DNA from: Mycobacterium persicum
GTDB taxonomy: Bacteria; Actinomycetota; Actinomycetes; Mycobacteriales; Mycobacteriaceae
Length of the DNA stretch: 46,559 nt
Direction: 5' to 3'
Assembly: GCF_002086675.1 (NCBI RefSeq)
Contig: NZ_MVIF01000035.1
Span: 1-46,559, forward strand
Shown here: one piece after another, positions 1 through 8,061 of the stretch
Layout of the letters: the number at the start of each line of letters is the position of its first letter
Numbering within the stretch: position 1 is the first letter of the stretch
Notes under the pieces: model-generated
Database searches by the model: none
Told to the model about the DNA's origin: nothing
The model's input: the letters and a program-made list of their open reading frames with translations, nothing else
Translations under genes and position numbers: made by a program

Positions 1-546
1 TCCGAGGTCGCTGGGCCGGGTCCGAGTCCAGTTGGCCGACGTGTGGATGCTCAGCGGCACCCCGAGTTCGACACACTTGGCGTAGTACGGAAAGTATGCG
101 GGGTCTGATGCCGGTCGACCGATCATGAAAGGCCGCAGGCTCAGTCCGCGGAATCCACGGTCGGTGATCCAGCGCTCGAATTCGTCGAGCGTCGCGGCGC
201 CGCCCATGATGTCGGCGCCGGCGAACGGGATGAACCGATCCGGGTGTCGGGCGGCGAGCGCGGCCACTGACTCGTTGTGCACGAACGTCACGCCGCAGGT
301 GGAGCGTTCGTCGAAGCCGGTGATAAGACTCTGGTGGATGCCGGCGGCGTCGAGCTGGGCAAGGATGTCATCGTCGCTTCGCCGAAGCGATTCCGCGTAG
401 GCGTTGAACTGCTCGGCGGTGAGTGGCGTCTTGGTGAACACTTCGAGATACCGGAGTTGTTCGGACGGAAAACCGGCACGCAGGTCGTCGATGATCTCGG
501 CAGCCGGCACGATCGGCGCCCACATGTCAATGACTTTGTCAGCCAA
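1..546 (-). CDS. Amidohydrolase family protein, N-terminal part (runs off left edge)
   Basis: Seen: 182 codons open to the window edge, starting at a TTG (546-544) preceded by a strong purine-rich ribosome site (GGAAGGGG, about 6 nt upstream). The protein begins LADKVIDMWAPIVPAAEII and later has FRGLSLRPFM and VPLSIHTSANW, the pattern of the amidohydrolase-2 (ACMSD-like) TIM-barrel family. Odd: the first strand, where metal-dependent members carry HxH, reads DMWAP, so the first two metal ligands are absent. A later His in SIHTS is kept. Inference: a hydrolase or decarboxylase of a mycobacterial subgroup with altered metal binding; the substrate is unknown. The C-terminal half, with the remaining ligands and catalytic Asp, lies outside the window. 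It is followed 54 bp downstream by the acyltransferase stop, so it is probably a separate upstream unit. Confidence 0.75.
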   Translation of the reverse strand, partial: MADKVIDMWAPIVPAAEIIDDLRAGFPSEQLRYLEVFTKTPLTAEQFNAYAESLRRSDDDILAQLDAAGIHQSLITGFDERSTCGVTFVHNESVAALAARHPDRFIPFAGADIMGGAATLDEFERWITDRGFRGLSLRPFMIGRPASDPAYFPYYAKCVELGVPLSIHTSANWTRTRPSDLG

Positions 547-600
547 CGTCTTCCCCTTCCGCGACAACAGTTGGGCGGCGAACGGCGCGCTTCGCCAAAC

Positions 601-1485
601 CTACCCTGTGGCCGCGGTTCTCGGCGTGTCACCGCAACCGGTCAAGGCGTTGCGCTCAAGGCCGCGAGCCACCAGCGCCGGCCGGTGACCCGGGAGCTGT
701 GCCCCCGCATGTACCGCAGACCGGCACCGTGCGGCCAAGGTTCGGCGATCGGTACCCGGCAATTGCAGGGACCCGACATGCACCCGGGTCACCGTGCGGC
801 GCACGGCGAGCACCCGGCACACCGACCGTGCCAACGTGTCCTGGCCTACGTAGGCCGGAGTGGTCGACACGCTGCCGTCGACGCGGTGATACGTGAGCCA
901 TAGGGGCTGCACCGGACGCCCGGCGTCGACGGCGGCCTGAAACATCGCCGGGTAAAAGCTGCCCGACGCCAGCCCACACCAGGTAGTGCCCTCCGGGAAG
1001 GCCACGACGATCTGACCGGCGCGCAGCCTTCGGGCGACGGTGTCGACCACCTCTGGCAGTCGGCGTAGGCTGGCCCGCTCGATCGGGATGATCTTCAGCA
1101 GGCGGGCCAGGATCCCGATCGCGGGTCCGCTGAACATGTCGGCCCGGGCGACGAACGACCCGGGCAATACCGCACCGATGGCGAAGACGTCGAGCCACGA
1201 CATGTGATTGCTGACCACCAGAACGCCGCGCAGGTTGCGAATCGGGTTGCCCGACAGGGTGATCCGGACGCCAAAACAGCGCAGCACCAACCGGCAGTAG
1301 GCGCGTTGCACGTGGGTGCGACCGGGCAGTGGCACCCCGAGCAGGGGCAGGCCCGGCGCCAACAGCAGCGCGAGCGTCAAGCGCAGTGCCACCCGCAGCC
1401 GCGCAAGACTGGCGGTGTCGCCCTGGCCCACGCAGCTGACATCACATGATGCGCGAGGCAGCCAGCAGTGCCCGGCAGTGTTCAT
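601..1485 (-). CDS. PlsC-type 1-acylglycerol-phosphate acyltransferase family protein (Rv3026c ortholog)
   Basis: 294 aa. Seen: acyltransferase block I NHMSWLD (His94 and Asp99, the HxxxxD motif) and block III FPEGT (163-167), with hydrophobic stretches near residues 35-52 that suggest membrane association. The ATG shares its A with the TGA of the upstream GNAT gene (TGATG), so the two are translationally coupled; this chose the start over longer in-frame extensions. Known: PlsC/AGPAT members move an acyl group to a lyso-phospholipid or another hydroxyl. The M. tuberculosis ortholog lies in the methylglucose lipopolysaccharide (MGLP) gene neighbourhood and has been considered a candidate acyltransferase there. 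Alternative: paired with an OlsB-like enzyme it resembles OlsA, which would O-acylate a lyso-ornithine-type lipid. Family assignment is sure; the acceptor is not. Confidence 0.88.
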   Translation of the reverse strand: MNTAGHCWLPRASCDVSCVGQGDTASLARLRVALRLTLALLLAPGLPLLGVPLPGRTHVQRAYCRLVLRCFGVRITLSGNPIRNLRGVLVVSNHMSWLDVFAIGAVLPGSFVARADMFSGPAIGILARLLKIIPIERASLRRLPEVVDTVARRLRAGQIVVAFPEGTTWCGLASGSFYPAMFQAAVDAGRPVQPLWLTYHRVDGSVSTTPAYVGQDTLARSVCRVLAVRRTVTRVHVGSLQLPGTDRRTLAARCRSAVHAGAQLPGHRPALVARGLERNALTGCGDTPRTAATG

Positions 1486-2336
1486 CAGCGCGCCCCGCCG
1501 GCCATCTCTGAGGCCGCCGCCGCCGATCGCAGCCGCTTCAGGTAACGGGTGTCGGCGTGACGCTTGTCCAGCAACACGCAGAAATCGCCGACTCCGAAGG
1601 CCGGGTCGTGCGCGGGCTCGCCGCATACCCTCGCGCCCAGCCGCAGGTAGCCCCGCATCAGCGGCGGGACCGTCGGACGCCGCGGCGGGGCAATGTCGTC
1701 CAGGCCGCTGCCCGCGATGCGCACCGGCCGGTATGGGTACACCCGGTACTGCGCCGCGTGCCGGACCCGGACGAAGTCGCGCACCCCGCGGATCTGGGCT
1801 CCGGGTGGGTGACCTTCCGGACTCTTCGGGCCCGCATCGACGGGCACCGACACGCAGCCGGTCACGTAGTCGTAGTCGCAGCGGTCCAGGTAGGCCAGGA
1901 TGCCCGCCCACATCAGCAGCACCACCGCGCCGTTGCGGTGACCGTCGCGCACCGCCGCGCGGCCCATCTCGACCAACGACGGCCGCAGCGGGTCGAATGC
2001 GCGGACGTCGAATTCGGTGGCGGTGTACAGTCCTCCCGCGGCGATGGCACCCGCCGGCGGCAACATCCGGTAGCAGCCGACCAGCTCACCGGTGTCGTCG
2101 TCGCGGACCAGCAGGTGGTCGCAGTACTCGTCGAACCGGTCGACGTCGCGGCGATCGATGGCCGACGGCACCGCGAACCCGGGCGTGCTGCTGAAGACGT
2201 CGTATCGAAGTCGTTGCGCGGCCTCGATCAGGGCGTCGTCGGTAGTCAGCAACAGGGAATAGCGTGGTCCCGAGGATGATCCGGTCGCCGGATCGTTCGG
2301 CTTGTCGCTGGGTATGAGGACAGAAGCGATACTCAT
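1485..2336 (-). CDS. GNAT-fold N-acyltransferase, OlsB-like (Rv3027c ortholog)
   Basis: 283 aa from ATG 2336. Seen: a GNAT-like core with LRYDVF near residue 43 and VEMGRAAVRDGHRNGAVVLLMW in the middle, including the conserved E-x-G-R and acyl-donor-loop region. This is the layout of the Acetyltransf_5 / hemolysin-like family that includes L-ornithine N-alpha-acyltransferase OlsB. Its stop overlaps the start of the PlsC-type gene. Known: OlsB and OlsA act in sequence to N- then O-acylate ornithine. Inference: the pair could make an amino-acid-containing lipid, or act on another acceptor in the MGLP neighbourhood. It is divergent from the TetR gene across a 130-bp region that carries an AT-rich palindrome. 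Confidence 0.82.
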   Translation of the reverse strand: MSIASVLIPSDKPNDPATGSSSGPRYSLLLTTDDALIEAAQRLRYDVFSSTPGFAVPSAIDRRDVDRFDEYCDHLLVRDDDTGELVGCYRMLPPAGAIAAGGLYTATEFDVRAFDPLRPSLVEMGRAAVRDGHRNGAVVLLMWAGILAYLDRCDYDYVTGCVSVPVDAGPKSPEGHPPGAQIRGVRDFVRVRHAAQYRVYPYRPVRIAGSGLDDIAPPRRPTVPPLMRGYLRLGARVCGEPAHDPAFGVGDFCVLLDKRHADTRYLKRLRSAAAASEMAGGAR

Positions 2337-2435
2337 GGCACCAACGTGGCGTAGCCGGTCAGCTAATCGGCATCGACGCTGTGACGGGCCGGTGCACGTC
2401 AGGTGACAACATGTCGCAGCACCGAATCCTTGCCG

Positions 2436-2448
2436 AATTTTGAAAATT
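2436..2448. promoter_or_regulatory. Perfect AT-rich palindrome, candidate TetR operator
   Basis: Seen: AATTTT-G-AAAATT, a 13-bp perfect dyad in otherwise GC-rich DNA, 18 bp before the TetR ATG in the divergent GNAT/TetR intergenic region. Inference: autoregulatory operator of the TetR protein; it could also affect the divergent acyltransferase pair. Short AT palindromes can occur by chance, so confidence is modest. Confidence 0.4.
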
Positions 2449-2466
2449 GATCCAGTATCTTGTGCC

Positions 2467-3105
2467 ATGGCTCACGTTCCCGGATACGCAAAACGTCACC
2501 GGACGCGCGCCTCGATTTTGGACGCCGCGCTGGCCGAGGCCAGTGAACGCGGACTGCACCGCGCATCGGTCACCGGAATCGCCGCACGGGCCAACACCGC
2601 GGTGGGAAACCTGCACTACCACTTCGGTTCGCGCGCCGAGCTGTTGCGGGCGACGATGCGCAAGCTCATGTCGGATTTCTTTGCGCGGCTGGCCGCCTTC
2701 GAAGAGCAACCCGCGCAGCACGGCGGTGATTTCTTCGAACGTCACCGCACCGGCTTGCTGGCCTATGTCGACTACGTGCGCAGCAACCCCGGGCATATCC
2801 GGTTGGTCGACGAGATCAGGTTTCTCGAGCCCGAGTTGTATCGCCAAGGCATCGACGCCTGGGTCGAGCTGATTTCGGCGCGGCTGCGCGACGGCATCGC
2901 GGCCGGCTCGGTGCGGGCGATGAACGACGTCGAGATCGCCGCGCAGGCACACTTTTTGGTCGGGGCCCACCGGTTCCTCGAGGACCTGGTCACCGACGCG
3001 GGCCGGGAGGCAGAAGTCGTCGACGCCTATCTGCGATTGGTACGCCGCGGGCTGGCCGCAGAACCCCAAGACACCCAAGACAGCGGAGAGGTCGATCATG
3101 AGTGA
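2467..3105 (+). CDS. TetR/AcrR-family transcriptional regulator
   Basis: 212 aa from ATG 2467; an in-frame TTG at 2440 lies inside the palindrome and is less likely. Seen: an N-terminal TetR helix-turn-helix, with TRASILDAALAEASERG, then SVTGIAARANTAVGNLHYHFGSRAELL at about residues 37-63, followed by a helical ligand-binding domain. Its last 8 bp overlap the start of the monooxygenase gene, so regulator and enzyme are co-transcribed. Inference: it represses its own operon (regulator, monooxygenase, esterase) and is released by a ketone, ester or related hydrophobic ligand. The ligand cannot be read from sequence. Confidence 0.88.
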   Translation: MAHVPGYAKRHRTRASILDAALAEASERGLHRASVTGIAARANTAVGNLHYHFGSRAELLRATMRKLMSDFFARLAAFEEQPAQHGGDFFERHRTGLLAYVDYVRSNPGHIRLVDEIRFLEPELYRQGIDAWVELISARLRDGIAAGSVRAMNDVEIAAQAHFLVGAHRFLEDLVTDAGREAEVVDAYLRLVRRGLAAEPQDTQDSGEVDHE

Positions 3106-4903
3106 GTTCGCCGGGAACGGATTCGACCCCGATGCGCTGCGCGCCAAATACCAACAGGAACGCGACAAGCGCCTGCGACCGGACGGGATACGCCAATATG
3201 TGGAAGTCGCGGGCGCATTCGCCCGTTTCGGCGACGACCCGTGGGCTGATCCCGACTTCTCCCGCGATCCGATCACCGAAACGACCGACGTGGCGATCAT
3301 CGGCGCCGGTTTCGGCGGACTGCTCATCGGTGCGCGGTGCCGACAACTCGGCGTGGACGATATCCGGCTCATCGACAAGGCGGCCGACGTCGGCGGCACC
3401 TGGTACTGGAATCGCTACCCCGGCATCGCTTGTGACGTCGAGTCCTATATCTACCTGCCGCTGCTCGAGGAGCTCGGTTACGTCCCGACTGAGAAGTACG
3501 TCAAGGGAGCCGAAATCTTCGCCCACTGCCGGCACATCGCCGAGCACTACGACCTCTACCGCAACGCCCGACTGAGCACCGACGTCACCGAGATCCGTTG
3601 GGATCCAAGCGATTACCGCTGGATAATCGCCACCAACCGGCATGACACGATCCGCGCCCGGTTCGTGGCGATGGCAAACGGATACCTGCAGAAACCGAAG
3701 CTACCCGGCATCGACGGCATAACAACCTTCGGCGGCCACGCATTTCACACCAGCCGTTGGGATTACACCTACACCGGTAAAAATCTCGAGAGGCTCTCCG
3801 ACAAGCGGGTGGGCATTATCGGCACCGGCGCGACGGCGATCCACTGCGTGCCCCGTCTGGCTGAGGCCGCGCAGCGGCTGTTCGTCTTCCAACGCACCCC
3901 GTCAACGGTGGACGTGCGGGCCAATCGGCCGACCGACGCGGACTGGGCGGACTCGTTGCAGCCGGGCTGGCAGCGGCGTCGCATCGAGAACTTCCAAATC
4001 CTCACCGCCGGAGGCGAATGCGACGAGGACCTGGTCGACGACGCGTGGACCAGCCTGACCAAGAACCTGCCCATCGTGCGCCACAACGCGTCCGCGGGGC
4101 CCGGCCAGGCATCACCGTTGGAGCTGGCCGATTTCGCGAAAATGGAAGAGATCCGGGCACGTATCGACTCGATCGTCACCGATCCCGCCACCGCCGAGGC
4201 GCTCAAACCCTGGTACGGGTATTTCTGCAAGCGGCCCTGCTTCCATGACGAGTACCTGCAAGCCTTCAACCGCGACAACGTCACCCTGGTCGATACCCAC
4301 GGGAAGGGTGTCGAACAAATCGCCGAGCACGGTGTCATCGCCGAGGGCGTCGAATACCCGCTCGACTGTTTGATTTTCGCCACCGGGTTCGAGGTCGGAA
4401 CCGAGTATTCCCAGCGAACCGGCTTCGAGGTGATCGGTCGCGACGGTCTGACGTTGACCGCCAAGTGGGCCGACGGTATCCGCACCTTCCACGGCCTGCA
4501 CGTGCACGGCTTTCCGAACTGCTTCATCGAAAGCATTGCCCAGTCCGGCTTTACCGTGAACTTTCCGTACCTGATCGACACTCAGTCCCAGCAGGTCGCC
4601 TGGGTGATCGCGTGGGCGCTGCAGCACGATGTTACCGAGGTGGAGGCGACCGCCGAAGCCGAACAAGCCTGGGTGGACGCGGTGGTGCAGCGCTCGACCG
4701 TGATCGCCGGACGGCGGGAGGCGTGCACCCCGGGCTATTACAACCGCGAGGGCCAGGTGAGCGCCAGATTGCGGCAGGACAGCTTTTTCTTCGGCAGCCC
4801 AACGGAATACACCGACATCCTCACGGCGTGGCGGGACGCAGGCCAGCTCGACGGTCTCGCCAAGCGGACGTCGTCGCCCCTCAAGCAGGAAGTCGCGTCA
4901 TGA
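3098..4903 (+). CDS. Flavin-binding Baeyer-Villiger-type monooxygenase
   Basis: 601 aa. Seen: FAD Rossmann motif GAGFGG (69-74), GGTWYWNRYPGIACD (99-113), the Baeyer-Villiger fingerprint FGGHAFHTSRWD (211-222) and a second, NADPH-binding, motif GTGATA (242-247). Length and an N-terminal extension of about 60 residues before the FAD motif match the long class of these enzymes (cyclopentadecanone or steroid monooxygenase type) rather than the ~540-aa class. Known: such enzymes insert one oxygen atom next to a ketone, giving an ester or lactone, using FAD, NADPH and O2. Context: TetR upstream (8-bp overlap) and an esterase downstream (its original ATG overlaps this stop). Inference: ketone to ester to acid plus alcohol, a degradation pair for a lipid, steroid or cyclic ketone. 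Substrate unknown. Confidence 0.9.
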   Translation: MSEFAGNGFDPDALRAKYQQERDKRLRPDGIRQYVEVAGAFARFGDDPWADPDFSRDPITETTDVAIIGAGFGGLLIGARCRQLGVDDIRLIDKAADVGGTWYWNRYPGIACDVESYIYLPLLEELGYVPTEKYVKGAEIFAHCRHIAEHYDLYRNARLSTDVTEIRWDPSDYRWIIATNRHDTIRARFVAMANGYLQKPKLPGIDGITTFGGHAFHTSRWDYTYTGKNLERLSDKRVGIIGTGATAIHCVPRLAEAAQRLFVFQRTPSTVDVRANRPTDADWADSLQPGWQRRRIENFQILTAGGECDEDLVDDAWTSLTKNLPIVRHNASAGPGQASPLELADFAKMEEIRARIDSIVTDPATAEALKPWYGYFCKRPCFHDEYLQAFNRDNVTLVDTHGKGVEQIAEHGVIAEGVEYPLDCLIFATGFEVGTEYSQRTGFEVIGRDGLTLTAKWADGIRTFHGLHVHGFPNCFIESIAQSGFTVNFPYLIDTQSQQVAWVIAWALQHDVTEVEATAEAEQAWVDAVVQRSTVIAGRREACTPGYYNREGQVSARLRQDSFFFGSPTEYTDILTAWRDAGQLDGLAKRTSSPLKQEVAS

Positions 4904-4977
4904 TCGACGGCACGCTGGACGCCTCGCGGTACGGCTCCCCAGGCGCCCGGATCACCATCGACCCGGTTCGCACCTGA
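4900..4977 (+). pseudogene. Detached 5' end of the esterase gene (25-codon ORF)
   Basis: Seen: an ATG at 4900 overlaps the monooxygenase stop (ATGA) and encodes MIDGTLDASRYGSPGARITI followed by DPVRT and TGA at 4975-4977. The main esterase frame, from 4983, is offset by one base. Inserting one base just before this TGA joins the two as DPVRT-x-TAVGLQID without a break. Inference: a one-base deletion, or a sequencing error, near 4970-4980 has split the start of the esterase. The alternative is that the short ORF is an unrelated overlapping peptide, which I consider less likely. Confidence 0.55.
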
Positions 4978-4982
4978 CCGCC

Positions 4983-5945
4983 GTGGGCCTGCAGATCGAC
5001 CAGGAAGTGCTCGCCGAGCTGGCGTTGCTGAAAGCGGGCGGGGCCGAGTCCGAGCCGCCGCCGGTAGGCGATGTGGCGACCCGGAGGGCCAACAGCAAGC
5101 GCACCGTCGATCAGCTCATGGCCACCCGCCCGCCGATAGCCGGTGTGGAGGTGCAGCACCACGCGGTAGCCACCGACGACGGTGCGACACTGACGTTGCA
5201 CTGGTACCGCGCGACGACGGAGCCCCCACCCGGCAGTGCCGTGCTCTATTTGCATGGCGGCGGAATGATTTTCGGCATGCGCGAACTGGGCGGCCTCTAC
5301 GACTGGCTCGCGCGACGCTACGTCGCCGACTCCGGTGTGCCGATGTTGCTCGTCGACTATCGCACCGCACCGGAGGTTTCGCACCCCGTCCCGGTGCACG
5401 ACTGCTTTGCCGCCTTGGAATGGCTGCACGGCCACGTCGACGAATTGGGCATCGATCCGGCCCGGGTGGCCGTGATGGGCGACAGCGCCGGCGGCGGGCT
5501 GGCCGCCGCGGTGTGCCTGATGGCTCGCGATCGCGGGGGCCCCGCAATCGCCCAGCAGCTGTTGATCTATCCGATGCTCGACGATCGCACCTGCCTGCCC
5601 GACCCCGAACTGGTGCCGTTCGTTACCTGGACCTACGACGACAACATCACCGGCTGGCAGGCCCTACTGGGCCAGAGCGCCGGCACCGATGACGTCAGTT
5701 CTTATGCGGCTCCGGCGCGGGTGAGCGATGTTAAGCAGCTGCCGCCCACCTACATCGACGTGGGTGACCTCGACATCTTCCGGGACGAGGACGTCGCCTA
5801 CGCGCGCCGCCTGGCGGTGGCCGGCGTGCCAACCGAATTGCATGTGTATCCAGGTTGTCCGCACGCATTCGAAAGCATGGCTCCCAATGCCGCGGTTTCC
5901 CGGCGGGTGATCGCCGGCCGCGTGCGGCGGTTGCGGACCATCTAA
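4983..5945 (+). CDS. Alpha/beta-hydrolase, hormone-sensitive-lipase-type esterase (LipH/LipI-like)
   Basis: 320 aa from GTG 4983. Seen: oxyanion motif HGGG (in LYLHGGGMIFG), nucleophile elbow GDSAGGG with catalytic Ser in VAVMGDSAGGG, then a downstream Asp in DVGDLDIFRDED and His in PGCPHAFE. These are the full catalytic set of the HSL (family IV) esterases. Odd: no ribosome site precedes the GTG, and a 25-codon ORF in another frame just upstream looks like its natural N-terminus, so the gene is probably frame-broken at the 5' end though all catalytic residues remain. Inference: cleaves the ester made by the adjacent Baeyer-Villiger enzyme. If the frameshift is real, expression depends on initiation at 4983. 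Confidence 0.82.
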   Translation: MGLQIDQEVLAELALLKAGGAESEPPPVGDVATRRANSKRTVDQLMATRPPIAGVEVQHHAVATDDGATLTLHWYRATTEPPPGSAVLYLHGGGMIFGMRELGGLYDWLARRYVADSGVPMLLVDYRTAPEVSHPVPVHDCFAALEWLHGHVDELGIDPARVAVMGDSAGGGLAAAVCLMARDRGGPAIAQQLLIYPMLDDRTCLPDPELVPFVTWTYDDNITGWQALLGQSAGTDDVSSYAAPARVSDVKQLPPTYIDVGDLDIFRDEDVAYARRLAVAGVPTELHVYPGCPHAFESMAPNAAVSRRVIAGRVRRLRTI

Positions 5946-5968
5946 GGCACTTTGCGATCGTCCGCTTG

Positions 5969-5992
5969 CGCCGGGATCGCCAAGACCCGGCG
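5969..5992. terminator. Hairpin between convergent esterase and etfA
   Basis: Seen: arms CGCCGGG (5969-5975) and CCCGGCG (5986-5992) around a 10-nt loop, in the 52-bp gap between two converging genes. No long T-run follows on either strand, as is usual in mycobacteria. Inference: bidirectional terminator. Confidence 0.4.
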
Positions 5993-5997
5993 GGTTG

Positions 5998-6954
5998 CTA
6001 ACCCTTGCGGGCCTTGATCGCCTCGGTCAGCTGCGGAGCGACCTTGAACAAGTCGCCGACCACGCCGTAGTCGGCGATCTCGAAGATCGGCGCCTCCTCA
6101 TCCTTGTTGACCGCGACGATGGTCTTGGAGGTCTGCATGCCCGCGCGGTGCTGGATCGCTCCGGAGATGCCCAGCGCGATGTAGAGCTGCGGCGACACCG
6201 TCTTGCCGGTCTGACCGACCTGGAACTGGCCCGGGTAGTAGCCGGAGTCGACGGCGGCACGGGATGCGCCGACGGCGCCACCGAGCGAGTCGGCCAGCGC
6301 CTCGACCACGCTGAAGTTCTCTGCGCTGCCAACACCGCGGCCACCCGACACCACGACGGTGGCCTCGGTCAACTCCGGCCGGTCACCGGCCACCGCGGGC
6401 TGGCGGGAGGTGATCTTGGTCGCGTTCTCGGCGGGAGCCGGCACTTCCACGCTGACCTGCTCACCCGCGCCGTCGGCCGGCTGCGCCTCGATGGCGCCGG
6501 CGCGCACCGAGATCACCGGGGTATCGCCGTTGGCCTGCGCCTCGACGGTGAACGCGCCACCGAAGATGCTGTGGACGCCCACTGCACCCTCTCGGACGTC
6601 CACCACGTCGACGAGCAGGCCGGACCCGATCCGGGCGGCGAGCCGGCCGGCGATCTCCTTGCCGTCGGCGGTGGCGGCCACCAGCACGGCGGCCGGGGCC
6701 GAGGACTCGGCCAGCGCCGCGAGCACGTCGACATACGGCGTGATCAGGTAGTGGTCGACGACATCTGATTCGGCGACGTAGATCTTGGCGGCACCGGCCG
6801 CCTTCAGTCCGTCGACCAGCGGCGCGGCGGTGCCCGGGGCGCCGACCACGACGGCCGCCGGCTCGCCCAGCGCCCGGGCGGCGGTGATCAATTCGGAGGT
6901 GACTTTTTTCAGCGCACCTTCAGCGTGCTCAACGAGCACCAGTACTTCAGCCAT
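5998..6954 (-). CDS. etfA: Electron transfer flavoprotein alpha subunit (FixB, Rv3028c ortholog)
   Basis: 318 aa. Seen: N-terminal nucleotide-fold domain, then the C-terminal FAD domain with GGRGVGS (204-210) and the ETF-alpha signature [18 protein letters not shown] (248-265) leading into IQH. ATG at 6954 lies 35 bp after the etfB stop, in the same operon. Known: the ETF alpha/beta dimer carries one FAD and one AMP and takes electrons from acyl-CoA dehydrogenases to ETF:quinone oxidoreductase, so it serves beta-oxidation in the cytosol. Canonical length; nothing unusual. Confidence 0.97.
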   Translation of the reverse strand: MAEVLVLVEHAEGALKKVTSELITAARALGEPAAVVVGAPGTAAPLVDGLKAAGAAKIYVAESDVVDHYLITPYVDVLAALAESSAPAAVLVAATADGKEIAGRLAARIGSGLLVDVVDVREGAVGVHSIFGGAFTVEAQANGDTPVISVRAGAIEAQPADGAGEQVSVEVPAPAENATKITSRQPAVAGDRPELTEATVVVSGGRGVGSAENFSVVEALADSLGGAVGASRAAVDSGYYPGQFQVGQTGKTVSPQLYIALGISGAIQHRAGMQTSKTIVAVNKDEEAPIFEIADYGVVGDLFKVAPQLTEAIKARKG

Positions 6955-6989
6955 GGGTTATATCGCTCTCGTCTCGGAATAGCGCTGGT

Positions 6990-7790
6990 TTAGATGATTT
7001 TCTGGCCGACCAAATACTGCAGGATCTGGTTGCCACCCTCGCCCTCGTCGGCGACCTTCTCACCGGCCGTTTTCGGCGGCTTGGGCGTCGAGGACAACAC
7101 CGCGGTCCCGGCATTGGCCAGCCCCACCTCGTCGGCCTCGACACCGATCTCGGCCAGAGTCAGCACGGTGACCTCTTTCTTCTTGGCGGCCATGATGCCT
7201 TTGAAGGACGGGAAGCGTGGCTCGTTGATCTTCTCGTTGACGCTGACCACCGCCGGCAGGGTGGCCTCGAGGGTGAACACACCGTCGTCGGTCTCGCGCT
7301 CACCGACAACTTTGCCGCCCTCGACCGACAGCTTGCGCAGATGGGTGAGCTGCGGCAGGCCCAGGTACTCGGCGATGATGGCCGGCACGGCGCCGCCCAC
7401 GCCGTCGGTGGACTCGTTGCCCGCAATCACCAGCTCGGTGCCTTCAATGGTGCCCAGGGCACGCGCCAGCGCCCACCCGGTCTGGATGACATCGGAGCCG
7501 TGCATCCCGTCGTCCTTGAGGTGCACGGCCTTATCGGCACCCATGGACAACGCCTTGCGAATCGCCTCGGTGGCACGCTCGGGGCCCGCGGTCAGCACCG
7601 TCACCGACCCTTCGACGCCGTCGGCTGCCTCCCGCTCCCGGATCTGCAGCGCCTCTTCCACAGCGCGCTCGTTGATCTCGTCCAGGACCGCATCGGCGGC
7701 CTCACGGTCGAGCGTCCAGTCACCCTCGGTCAGCTTGCGCTCCGACCAGGTATCCGGGACCTGCTTGATCAGGACCACGATGTTTGTCAT
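6990..7790 (-). CDS. etfB: Electron transfer flavoprotein beta subunit (FixA, Rv3029c ortholog)
   Basis: 266 aa from ATG 7790, with GGAGGA some 14 nt upstream. Seen: the AMP-binding region GNESTDGVGGAVPAI (124-138) and the ETF-beta signature VSVNEKINEPRFPSFKG (182-198) followed by IMAAKKK. It is the first gene of the etfB-etfA operon and is divergent from the MGLP methyltransferase gene. Known: the beta subunit binds AMP and completes the FAD site of ETF. A 16-bp dyad about 85 bp upstream may regulate it. Confidence 0.97.
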   Translation of the reverse strand: MTNIVVLIKQVPDTWSERKLTEGDWTLDREAADAVLDEINERAVEEALQIREREAADGVEGSVTVLTAGPERATEAIRKALSMGADKAVHLKDDGMHGSDVIQTGWALARALGTIEGTELVIAGNESTDGVGGAVPAIIAEYLGLPQLTHLRKLSVEGGKVVGERETDDGVFTLEATLPAVVSVNEKINEPRFPSFKGIMAAKKKEVTVLTLAEIGVEADEVGLANAGTAVLSSTPKPPKTAGEKVADEGEGGNQILQYLVGQKII

Positions 7791-7873
7791 GAGTGTGGCT
7801 CGTCCTCCTCGAAGGCGTCCGGCAGCGCTCGTCAGCCGGACTCGGTCACGCGGTTTCGCAACCGCACAGGCAT

Positions 7874-7889
7874 GTTACTAGGCGGTAAC
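7874..7889. promoter_or_regulatory. Inverted repeat GTTAC-N6-GTAAC, candidate operator upstream of etfBA
   Basis: Seen: GTTACTAGGCGGTAAC, 5-bp perfect arms with a 6-bp spacer, 84 bp upstream of the etfB ATG and 173 bp upstream of the divergent methyltransferase. Inference: binding site for a TetR-type lipid-responsive repressor controlling ETF. No regulator gene adjoins it, and I cannot match it with confidence to a named mycobacterial motif. Confidence 0.35.
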
Positions 7890-8046
7890 TTTTTGCGGTC
7901 TGCCCCCACACCATAGCGGGTCGTACTTGCCGGATTGCCCGGTCACCCCGGCAAACGGGGCCCCTCGGCTCGCTGGTCGGCACCTGCCGCATCCTTGCCG
8001 GGCCGCCGCTAGCCGGTGCGCGGTTCGCGAATCGGGCGCTACGGGT

Positions 8047-8052
8047 TAGCCT
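8047..8052 (+). promoter_or_regulatory. Candidate -10 element (TAGCCT) for a leaderless methyltransferase transcript
   Basis: Seen: TAGCCT fits the mycobacterial TANNNT -10 pattern and ends 9 nt before the ATG at 8062. No ribosome site precedes the ATG. Inference: transcription would start at or very near the A of the ATG, giving a leaderless mRNA, which is common in mycobacteria. Confidence 0.35.
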
Positions 8053-8061
8053 GCCTTAGCA

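Noticed and set aside
8044..8061. Possible IdeR iron box upstream of the MGLP methyltransferase
   Set aside because: TTAGCCTGCCTTAG matches only one half-site loosely and is one base short in spacing.
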